In this document: piece by piece, positions 56,049-64,000 of the stretch
How positions within the stretch are numbered: position 1 is the first letter of the stretch
Layout of the letters: every line of letters begins with the position of its first letter
Source of the DNA: Gammaproteobacteria bacterium
GTDB lineage: Bacteria > Pseudomonadota > Gammaproteobacteria > Arenicellales > Arenicellaceae
NCBI GenBank assembly: GCA_017854775.1
Contig: JAFMHC010000002.1
Coordinates: 1 to 64,000, forward strand
DNA: 64,000 bases
Direction of reading: 5' to 3'
Program-made: the position numbers and the translations under genes
Notes under the pieces: model-generated
The model's input: only the letters and a program-made list of their open reading frames with translations
Told to the model about the DNA's origin: nothing
Database searches by the model: none

Positions 56049-57503
56049 ATGAGCACACATTTCATGACCAACAAAACACGGCGAATCCTTCTCAAGAGCA
56101 TAGCAACCACATCGCTAGCTCCCGGCGTTTTTCTCTCAGGATGCAGCACATTAGAACAAACCTTAGCCGCAGATAAATGGGTTATGGCATCTGACATTCG
56201 CGCTCGCATTAAGTTACCCAAGATTCCCAAGGCCGACTTTTTGATCACCGATTTCGGAGCGCTTGGCGATGGCCAAACGGATTGTAGTCAAGCAATTAAA
56301 GAATCTATCGAAGCTGCCTCGGCGGCCGGTGGTGGGCGTATCGTGGTACCAGCAGGCGTTTTTATGAGCGGGCCAATTCACTTAGATAATCGAATTGAGT
56401 TACATGTTCAAAAGGGCGCAACGCTTTCTTTCATAAACGATCCAGACAGATATTTACCGGCGGTATTTACCCGCTGGGAAGGGGTTGAGTTTATGGGGCT
56501 CTCTCCATTAATTTACGCATTCGGGAAATCAGACGTGGCTATTACAGGGCAAGGTACCTTATTTGGTGGTGCCGACGATGACCATTGGTGGCCTTGGAAA
56601 GGCGGCAAAAAGCCCGTATCACCGCAAAATCAAAAGAAGGCGCGAACAGAATTATTTGCAGAAGCCGAAGCGGGTGTGCCGCCAGAACAGAGGCTATATG
56701 CCAAAGACGCCTACCTTCGCCCTCCCTTTATTCAACTTTACCAATGCAACAATATCTTGATTGAAGAAGTAACTATCACCGGCTCACCATTTTGGCTAAT
56801 AAATCCAGTATTGTCGAACAGCATTACCGTCCGTGGTGTTACCTGTCATAGCTATGGCCCCAACAATGATGGGTGTAATCCTGAATCCTGTAACGACGTG
56901 CTTATAGAGAACTGCCTATTCGATACCGGCGACGATTGTATTGCGATTAAATCTGGGCGTAATGCCGACGGTCGCCGTATCAATGTGCCATCGCAGAATA
57001 TTGTTGTATCTAATTGCAATATGAAAGCGGGTCACGGTGGCGTGGTAATGGGCAGTGAGTTGTCTGGCGGAATACGTAACATCTTCGTCGAAAACTGCCA
57101 GATGAGCAGCCCTGACTTATGGAGCAGTATCCGAATTAAAACAAATGCGATGCGCGGAGGCTCTGTCTCCAATGTAAACGTGAGAGACATTGATATTGGC
57201 ACAGTGCGTGACATGATCCTTATCAATTTTTTCTATGAAGAGGGTGACAACGGCCCGTTTACACCTCAGGTGTCGGGCCTTCAGTTCGAAAACATGCACT
57301 GCGCTGATGCCAAACGAATACTCAATGTAAGAGGTTTTAAGCACGCCCCGATTAGTGACATATTACTAAGCAACATCACCATTGATCACGCAGAAAAGGC
57401 ATCAATAGTTGAGAATGTAGATCGCATCCGCTTTATCAAAGTGCGTGTTGATAACAGCGACGTAAATCAACTCAGCGATCTACGCCTAGAGGCTGGTGTA
57501 TGA
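56049..57503 (+). CDS. GH28 polygalacturonase, exported lipoprotein
   Basis: RR signal with lipobox LSGC; NNDGCNPES; TGDDCIAIKSG; AGHGGVVMGSE; SIRIKTN. ATG at 56049 (the ORF track starts at TTG 56010). Confidence 0.93.
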   Translation: MSTHFMTNKTRRILLKSIATTSLAPGVFLSGCSTLEQTLAADKWVMASDIRARIKLPKIPKADFLITDFGALGDGQTDCSQAIKESIEAASAAGGGRIVVPAGVFMSGPIHLDNRIELHVQKGATLSFINDPDRYLPAVFTRWEGVEFMGLSPLIYAFGKSDVAITGQGTLFGGADDDHWWPWKGGKKPVSPQNQKKARTELFAEAEAGVPPEQRLYAKDAYLRPPFIQLYQCNNILIEEVTITGSPFWLINPVLSNSITVRGVTCHSYGPNNDGCNPESCNDVLIENCLFDTGDDCIAIKSGRNADGRRINVPSQNIVVSNCNMKAGHGGVVMGSELSGGIRNIFVENCQMSSPDLWSSIRIKTNAMRGGSVSNVNVRDIDIGTVRDMILINFFYEEGDNGPFTPQVSGLQFENMHCADAKRILNVRGFKHAPISDILLSNITIDHAEKASIVENVDRIRFIKVRVDNSDVNQLSDLRLEAGV

Positions 57504-58972
57504 ACAGCCTGCAAATTCATGCTAGCGACAACGTCGCCGTAGCACTAAAAGATCTAAGCCTAGGCCAAAATGAGCTGGGCGCAACACTGTCTAGCGACGT
57601 AGCCAAAGGCCACAAGTTTGCAGTAAACGAAATTCGTGAGGGTGAATCCGTAATCAAGTACGGCCACCCCATCGGGCAAGCGATAAGTGACATTAAAGTT
57701 GGCCAACATGTGCACAGCCATAACCTTCGAACCAGCCTTAAAAGCGGCGAGCACTATACCTACGAGCCCACCGAGCAGAGCCTGTCGAGCGCACTTGAAC
57801 ATCATCAAACAGACACTTTTAGAGGCTACCTTCGAGCCAATGGACAAGCCGGAACCCGAAACGAAATATGGGTACTCAACACGGTTGGTTGTGTCAATGC
57901 GACAGCCGCGAGGGTCGCCAATGCGAGCAAAGCGATTACTTCGGTAGACGGCATTCATTCCTTTGCACACCCATTTGGTTGTAGCCAACTCGGCAATGAT
58001 CTCGATCACACGCAAAAAGTATTGGCTGCATTGGCGTCACATCCTAACACCGGAGGTGTTGTCATCATTGGCCTAGGCTGTGAAAACAATCAGCTGGACC
58101 AACTGCTCGAACGCGTTGACCCTACTCAGAAAGAACGAATTCGCTCCTTTAGCGCTCAAAAAGTGCAGGATGAAGAGATTAGTGGCCTTAATGGAGTACA
58201 AGAATTAGCCGAGATAATGGCCGCAGATCAGCGCACTGAACTGCCCGCATCGCGGCTTTCGCTTGGCATGAAATGCGGCGGCTCCGATTCCTTTTCTGGG
58301 CTAACGGCCAACCCATTAGTCGGGCAGATGACGGATCGTATTTGCGCAGCTGGAGGGCGAGCAATACTGACCGAGGTACCAGAAATGTTTGGTGCTGAGC
58401 AGCTGCTGATGAATCGCGCCATCAACGCTGATGTCTATAACCAAACAGTAAAGTTGATTGACGATTTCAAAGGTTACTTCACCGCTAACAAACAGCCCGT
58501 GTCAGAAAACCCTTCGCCCGGTAATATCGCTGGAGGCATCACCACGTTAGAAGAAAAGTCACTGGGTGCGATTCAGAAAGGCGGCTCGGCTGCAGTAAGA
58601 AGTGTTATCGACTACGGCGAAAGAACAACCGAGCAAGGCCTAACGTTACTAGAAGGGCCGGGAAATGATGCTGTTTCGTCTACCGCATTAACCGCGGCAG
58701 GCGCCAACCTCATTCTATTTACGACAGGGCGAGGCACGCCGCTCGGCTTTCCAGTACCAACTCTAAAAATCGCCTCTAATAGCGCTTTAGCTGCCAGCAA
58801 ACCACGCTGGATTGACTTTAATGCCGGTGCACTTCTCGAAGGCCGTTCGATGCCAGATGTGGCGAGTGACTTATGGAATAAAATTTTAGATATTGCCTCA
58901 GGCGAACCCGCCAAAAATGAGCAAAACGACTACAGAGAAATTGCCATCTGGAAAACCGGCGTCACTCTTTAG
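57500..58972 (+). CDS. uxaA: Altronate dehydratase
   Basis: N-terminal SAF-like segment; GYLRANGQAGTRNEIWVLNTVGCVNATA; LGMKCGGSDSFSGLTANPLVG; 4-bp overlap with GH28. Confidence 0.93.
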   Translation: MNSLQIHASDNVAVALKDLSLGQNELGATLSSDVAKGHKFAVNEIREGESVIKYGHPIGQAISDIKVGQHVHSHNLRTSLKSGEHYTYEPTEQSLSSALEHHQTDTFRGYLRANGQAGTRNEIWVLNTVGCVNATAARVANASKAITSVDGIHSFAHPFGCSQLGNDLDHTQKVLAALASHPNTGGVVIIGLGCENNQLDQLLERVDPTQKERIRSFSAQKVQDEEISGLNGVQELAEIMAADQRTELPASRLSLGMKCGGSDSFSGLTANPLVGQMTDRICAAGGRAILTEVPEMFGAEQLLMNRAINADVYNQTVKLIDDFKGYFTANKQPVSENPSPGNIAGGITTLEEKSLGAIQKGGSAAVRSVIDYGERTTEQGLTLLEGPGNDAVSSTALTAAGANLILFTTGRGTPLGFPVPTLKIASNSALAASKPRWIDFNAGALLEGRSMPDVASDLWNKILDIASGEPAKNEQNDYREIAIWKTGVTL

Positions 58973-59007
58973 TTATACAAACTGAACACAGACATAGATA
59001 AATAATC

Positions 59008-60429
59008 ATGAATACAGCACTTAACTCACTACTTGATCCAGACCGCTTGTTTCCGACCGGCACAAAGACTCGTGACATCGCTCGAGGCTTGTACAGCGCA
59101 ATAAAGGACCTGCCTATTATTAGCCCACATGGTCATACAGATCCCCGCTGGTTTGCTGAAAATGAGTGCTTCACCGACGCAACCAGCTTACTTCTGATAC
59201 CTGACCACTATCTGTTTCGTATGCTTTACTCGCAAGGTATTTCGTTGGAGAGTTTAGGCATACCTCGTGTTGATGGCGGGCCGGTCGAAACTGACAAGCG
59301 TAAGATTTGGCGAACCTTTGCCGCCAATTATCACTTGTTCAGAGGCACCCCTTCATCAATATGGATGGACCACGTATTCCACTCTGTGTTTGGTCTTACT
59401 GAGCTCTTTTCATCCGCCACAGCCGATCAGTTCTACGATCAAATTACCGCCGATTTGCAGTCCGACGCCTACCGGCCACGCGCTCTGATGGACCGTTTCA
59501 ATATCGAGGTAATTGCCACTACAGAAGGAGCAATTGATGATCTTAAACACCATCGCTCGCTGGCCGGTACGCCATGGGCAAAACGGGTTATTACCACCTT
59601 CAGACCGGATGATGCGGTTGATCCTGAGCGTGAAGACTTTGTTGAAAATGTGCGGCGTTTAGGTGAACTCACTGGTGAAGACACCTCTCAGTGGAGCGGC
59701 TATTTGGACGCAATGCGTGCTCGACGCGAAACCTTCCGAGAATTTGGCGCAACCGCGACCGACCATGGCCACCCAAGTGCCGCGACTGCAGATTTATCAT
59801 TGCCAGACTGTCAGGCCTTGTTCGCAAGGTGCTTATCAGGAGACGTTAGCGCATCGGATGGCGAATTACTTCGTGCTCAAATGTTAACTGAAATGGCCGG
59901 CATGAGCCTGGAAGATGGCATGGTGATGCAAATACATGCGGGCGCCAAGCGTAACGTCAACAAACCGCTATTCGAGCGCTTTGGAAGAGATAAGGGCGCC
60001 GATATGCCTTCGTCAACCAACTACATTGATGGCTTGTCGGCACTGCTTAATAAATACGGCAATGAGCCTAGCCTCAAGATCATTTTATTCACCTTAGACG
60101 AAACAACCTATGCTCGTGAATTGGCGCCGCTTGCAGGCCATTTTCCATGCCTAAAGCTTGGCCCTCCATGGTGGTTTAACGACAGCCCTGAAGGCATGCA
60201 GCGATTTCGCCAGCAAGCAACTGAAAGCGCTGGATTCTATAATACAGTGGGGTTTAATGACGACACCCGCGCATTTCTCTCTATTCCCGCACGCCATGAT
60301 GTCGCGCGGCGTATGGACTGCCGTTTTCTAGCCACCTTAGTGGCAGAGGGACGAATTCGCCTGAACGAAGCCGAGCAGTTAGCCGAAGACCTAACCTACA
60401 ACTTAGTTAAACAAGGCTACAATATATAA
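59008..60429 (+). CDS. uxaC: Glucuronate/galacturonate isomerase
   Basis: ISPHGHTDPRWFAENECFTDATSLLLIPDHYLFRMLYSQG; TEGAIDDLKHH. Confidence 0.95.
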   Translation: MNTALNSLLDPDRLFPTGTKTRDIARGLYSAIKDLPIISPHGHTDPRWFAENECFTDATSLLLIPDHYLFRMLYSQGISLESLGIPRVDGGPVETDKRKIWRTFAANYHLFRGTPSSIWMDHVFHSVFGLTELFSSATADQFYDQITADLQSDAYRPRALMDRFNIEVIATTEGAIDDLKHHRSLAGTPWAKRVITTFRPDDAVDPEREDFVENVRRLGELTGEDTSQWSGYLDAMRARRETFREFGATATDHGHPSAATADLSLPDCQALFARCLSGDVSASDGELLRAQMLTEMAGMSLEDGMVMQIHAGAKRNVNKPLFERFGRDKGADMPSSTNYIDGLSALLNKYGNEPSLKIILFTLDETTYARELAPLAGHFPCLKLGPPWWFNDSPEGMQRFRQQATESAGFYNTVGFNDDTRAFLSIPARHDVARRMDCRFLATLVAEGRIRLNEAEQLAEDLTYNLVKQGYNI

Positions 60430-61934
60430 TGCGGCTATCAGAAAAGTCTCTAGCACAGCTTCCTGCGGAAATTTCTAAACCCTTATATGATCGTGAGGCA
60501 TTGGGAATAGGCATCGTTCACTTAGGCATTGGCGCGTTTCATCGATGCCATATGGCGGTATACACTGATGATGTATTGGTGACGCATGGCGGTGACTGGA
60601 AAATACTCGGCGTGTCATTACGTAGCAACACAATTCAACAGCAGCTAAATCCACAGGATGGCCTATACACCGTAGCGGTTAGGGGTAATGCCGATAATTG
60701 TGAACGGGTAATCGGCAGCATTTCTGGCGTGCTCTACGCAGCTGAGCAATCCACAGAAATTGTCGACGCTATGGCCGCCGCGACTACACATATTGTGTCG
60801 CTCACAGTTACTGAGAAAGGTTATTGCCATGACCCGTCAACCGGTGAGTTAAACAAGCAACACCCCGACATCGTCAATGACCTAAGATACTTTGCCGAAT
60901 CCGTTGGCCAACTAAAATCAGCGATTGGCTTTCTGGTCGCAGGGCTTTCTCAACGTAAAAAAAACGCTGGTGGCCCGCTAACTATTCTGTGTTGCGACAA
61001 CCTTCCCTCAAATGGAGCCACTGTCGCTAAATTGGTGCTGCGTTTTGCGTCTATAATCGAGCCAGAACTTACTGATTGGATACACCACAATGTGCGCTTC
61101 CCAAGCACCATGGTCGATCGAATAGTACCGGCAATGGAACAAGATAGCGTTAATGATTTCTTTCAACGTACGGGGCTAGTCGATGAAGCGATATTACAAA
61201 CAGAGCCCTTTACTCAGTGGGTAATTGAGGACGACTTTGCAGGCCCTAGACCCGCATGGGAAGATGTAGGTGTCACCTTAGTAAGCGATGTAGAGCCTTA
61301 TGAAGAAGCTAAACTCAGAATGCTCAACGGCAGCCATTCAGCACTCGCCTACTTAGGTTATCTTGCTGGCTTCAAATATGTGCATGAGGCAATGACCCAG
61401 CCCGACTTACGTTACTTTATTGATACCTTTATGACCAACGAAGCAGCGCCATCGCTTGGTACCCAAAAAGGAATGGACCTCAATGACTATCGGCTACAGC
61501 TACAAGCTCGCTACGACAACAAAGCACTAGCACACAAAACTTACCAGATCGCCATGGATGGTAGCCAAAAAATACCTCAACGCTTACTCGGAACTTTGCG
61601 CCACCAGTTAAACACCAACGGCGTAATTAGCGCTTGCTGCCTCGCTGTTGCGGCTTGGATGCGGTATGTGATGGCGGAGGACGAAAACGGACTAAGTTAC
61701 CTAGTTCAAGACCCTATGGCGGTCATATTAAAGCAAGTCGCCAACAATAAAAAAGGGGACCCTCGCAAGCAAGTAATCGGTTTTTTAAGCATACAAGATA
61801 TTTTTTCAAGCGACTTAATAGCCGACCCGCGAGTTTGCGACGAGTTAACTTTTTGGTTGTCTGAACTGTGTGATAACGGAGTTCTTAGCACGCTTAATAC
61901 ATTCAAACAAAAAGTTAAGTTGACCAGCCCTTGA
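60429..61934 (+). CDS. Mannitol dehydrogenase-family hexuronate reductase (UxuB-like)
   Basis: GIVHLGIGAFHRCHMAVYTDDVL; RMLNGSHSALAYLGYLAG; RFPSTMVDRIVPA. Confidence 0.88.
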   Translation: MRLSEKSLAQLPAEISKPLYDREALGIGIVHLGIGAFHRCHMAVYTDDVLVTHGGDWKILGVSLRSNTIQQQLNPQDGLYTVAVRGNADNCERVIGSISGVLYAAEQSTEIVDAMAAATTHIVSLTVTEKGYCHDPSTGELNKQHPDIVNDLRYFAESVGQLKSAIGFLVAGLSQRKKNAGGPLTILCCDNLPSNGATVAKLVLRFASIIEPELTDWIHHNVRFPSTMVDRIVPAMEQDSVNDFFQRTGLVDEAILQTEPFTQWVIEDDFAGPRPAWEDVGVTLVSDVEPYEEAKLRMLNGSHSALAYLGYLAGFKYVHEAMTQPDLRYFIDTFMTNEAAPSLGTQKGMDLNDYRLQLQARYDNKALAHKTYQIAMDGSQKIPQRLLGTLRHQLNTNGVISACCLAVAAWMRYVMAEDENGLSYLVQDPMAVILKQVANNKKGDPRKQVIGFLSIQDIFSSDLIADPRVCDELTFWLSELCDNGVLSTLNTFKQKVKLTSP

Positions 61935-62013
61935 AACTGCGTGTAATTACTCAGGGTATTGCATAGTGTCTCTATGCTAACTTGAATAAAACTCTAATAA
62001 GCTCTCTAACGAA

Positions 62014-62556
62014 TCACTCTGCCCTTGGGGGCTCTACCCCAGCGTCTACGGTTCGTGCTTTGAAGGCTTTTTTGGTAATGCCACTGACCTCAACCCATGA
62101 TTCATTGGGCACAAGCTTGGTAAGTGAGTAGTGTTTTAGTTTCCAGCCTTGCGGTGTATTCTCAAGCACAGCGGTGCCACGGAAGCGGCCCCACTTTTCT
62201 GATTCGACTATCTCGTCGACCCAGGCGACTGTTTTTTGGCTGTTGAAATTGGTGAAGCGTTTAATCGGTGTATACGACCAACCTTTGCCGTCCTTAAAGT
62301 GTTTGTTTACATATTTGGCGAATGCCTCGTATGGCCAGCGCTCCCAATCATCGGTGCCCATAAAGACACTGTCTTCGCTGAAATGGTCAAGATAACGGCG
62401 TTTATCACCTTGGTCAGCGGCGGCGTGAAAATCGTCCATTTTGTTATCGATAAGCTCGATTAATTCGCTTGCCAAAGGCTTAGTTTGTTTGGCAAACACT
62501 GGGCTGCCGATCATACACACAAGACTAACTGCAATCAGAAGGTTTTTAATTTGCAT
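62014..62556 (-). CDS. Exported SnoaL/NTF2-like protein
   Basis: Signal peptide; DDFHAAADQGDKRRYLDHFSEDSVFMGTDDWERWPYEAFAKYVNKHF. Confidence 0.8.
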   Translation of the reverse strand: MQIKNLLIAVSLVCMIGSPVFAKQTKPLASELIELIDNKMDDFHAAADQGDKRRYLDHFSEDSVFMGTDDWERWPYEAFAKYVNKHFKDGKGWSYTPIKRFTNFNSQKTVAWVDEIVESEKWGRFRGTAVLENTPQGWKLKHYSLTKLVPNESWVEVSGITKKAFKARTVDAGVEPPRAE

Positions 62557-62669
62557 GGTATTTTATTCTCTATATTGTCGGTAATGTGCCAAATTGAATT
62601 GCATCAACAAGATCGCAACAATCGCAAAAAAACATAAGGCCAGATTGGTAAAGGCATGGCGTTACGCAT

Positions 62670-64000
62670 TTAGCTGTCAGCAAGCATCGGAGTAAAACTT
62701 TCGGCTTCTTGTATTAGCAGCGGCGGCTGACTTACAACTCTGGGTTCTGTAATCAGTTTTTTAAGACCGGTCTCGACCGCTAAATATTGATCAATGGCAG
62801 GCTGTGTATGCTCGATATAAGCTGTCATCTCAGCAATAGTATCTGGGAATTCCTCAAGTAATGATGAATAACTTGATTGCTTATAAACAATGGCATGGGT
62901 TGTGGTTGGCCCAGTTCCCTCGCTTGCAGTTTCTCTAAGATGGTTACAGCCACTTAACAATGGATATTGCTTTCCCCAACAATGCCCGCCTAAATATAAA
63001 ATGTCCCAGCTCTCAGTTTTCGCCTCCGCCAGACTGTTGGCAAGGCTGGTAAGTGTGGCCGCATCAAATATCACATCGTCTTCCAATACCAACACATTCT
63101 GGTGCCGATTTATCGATGCCGTTTGGATTATTGTTCGGTGAGACAAGGCGCACCCTATGTGGTGATTTTCGGGTGTTTCAATTGCCGAGAAACGCTGCAC
63201 TCGATGGCCAATACCAAGTAGATCGAATTGTGCTTTTACCGCGCTCCACCGAGCTTGATCGCGATCTAGGTTGATACAGTAGATAGCATCAAAATAGAAG
63301 AATGGATTATCAATTTCGGCTTCAATGTTAGCTACGATTTTGACGGTCTCAGCCTCGCCAATATGTGAATTAAAGTGTTCAATCATCGGGCCATTATCAA
63401 TGCCCAATTCTTGATGCGCAATCATGTAATTACGCATACGGTCTGCCCAATTGAGCGCATAACGAGTGCCCATCGGTCGGTTAAAGCGATGCAGCCAGCG
63501 TAAAAACGGCAGACAGAGAGTTCGGCCACCGGCGCGGCGAACTTTCTCGTGTACATAGCCCTCTTCGCCTCCAAACCCGCTAAAACGTGGGTTTACTTGC
63601 GGCCAACTATCTTTGCGAAAAGCAAACAAACCGAGCCCTTGCATTGGGATATCAAAACCAGGGCCATCGAGCTCGTAGGCTCTCGGGTCTGTAGCCCAAC
63701 TCCCATACATACCAGCACCCCAACTAGGCGCAAAATGCGACGACAGCGAATGCATATCATCATTGACCAATGGCCCTTGAAGCAAATCGTGTGTATCGGG
63801 ATTAGCGTCGATATAGTCCAGCAATTGTTTGATTGCGCCGGGCACAATCATCACATGTGAATCCATGCACAGAATGTAAGGCGAGTTAGTTCGATTAATC
63901 AATGAAAATCGAGACCAAGTACCTTGAAAATTATCGCCTTGAATATAGCGGTAGTTGGGCATCGAATCGCCAAGCAACTTAAGCGCATCGGCGCAAATGC
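62670..64000 (-). CDS. Glycosyltransferase: GT2-like N-terminal region fused to a GT25-like domain (5' end beyond the window)
   Basis: GT2-like ILCMDSHVMIVPGAIKQLLDYID...GEEGYVHEKVRRAGGRTLCLP; GT25-like FDAIYCINLDRDQARW...GCALSHRTIIQ...NVLVLEDDVIF. The frame stays open to the window edge. Confidence 0.82.
   Translation of the reverse strand, partial: ICADALKLLGDSMPNYRYIQGDNFQGTWSRFSLINRTNSPYILCMDSHVMIVPGAIKQLLDYIDANPDTHDLLQGPLVNDDMHSLSSHFAPSWGAGMYGSWATDPRAYELDGPGFDIPMQGLGLFAFRKDSWPQVNPRFSGFGGEEGYVHEKVRRAGGRTLCLPFLRWLHRFNRPMGTRYALNWADRMRNYMIAHQELGIDNGPMIEHFNSHIGEAETVKIVANIEAEIDNPFFYFDAIYCINLDRDQARWSAVKAQFDLLGIGHRVQRFSAIETPENHHIGCALSHRTIIQTASINRHQNVLVLEDDVIFDAATLTSLANSLAEAKTESWDILYLGGHCWGKQYPLLSGCNHLRETASEGTGPTTTHAIVYKQSSYSSLLEEFPDTIAEMTAYIEHTQPAIDQYLAVETGLKKLITEPRVVSQPPLLIQEAESFTPMLADS

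Noticed and set aside
1-64000. tRNA, rRNA, prophage or classical defence system
   Set aside because: No rRNA segments, no convincing tRNA cloverleaf, and no phage structural, restriction-modification, toxin-antitoxin or cas genes seen by eye; a tRNAscan or DefenseFinder run would be needed to confirm.

Overview
The window is an ordinary-composition bacterial chromosome segment, probably from a marine gammaproteobacterium (inferred from gene content only). I found about 46 supportable protein-coding genes and no rRNA, tRNA, CRISPR array or transposase. Main blocks: (i) 0-7.9 kb, miscellaneous genes: a two-repeat secreted protein, GST, spermidine-synthase-like protein, TonB receptor, and a DoxX/LysR pair. 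(ii) 7.9-14.8 kb, a TetR-MFP-RND-OMF efflux operon with a perfect 32-bp palindrome upstream. (iii) 15.1-18.6 kb, a selenium-utilisation pair: an NADH-dehydrogenase-like/SelD fusion and MnmH/SelU. (iv) 18.7-22.3 kb, a WS/DGAT acyltransferase with a histone-H1-like Lys tail, MsrA and an epoxide hydrolase. (v) 22.5-26.5 kb, an ECF sigma / anti-sigma / double HEAT-repeat operon. (vi) 26.6-33.2 kb, an unusual small cluster with an ACP, an acyl-AMP ligase, a hotdog dehydratase, a SnoaL-like protein and a secreted protein, but no ketosynthase. (vii) 34.5-36.8 kb, a tandem duplication carrying two nearly identical 90-aa secreted proteins and a decayed cyclic-nucleotide-binding-domain fragment of the adjacent Na+/H+ antiporter. 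(viii) 39.1-61.9 kb, a large pectin/galacturonate utilisation locus: GH28, a CE12-CE8-GH105 trifunctional enzyme, DUF4861-GH105, KduI/KduD/KdgK, TRAP transporter, TonB receptor, LacI regulator and UxaA/UxaC/UxuB-like. Four related 16-bp near-palindromic operator candidates lie in this locus. All family calls are by eye from motifs; no database search was run.
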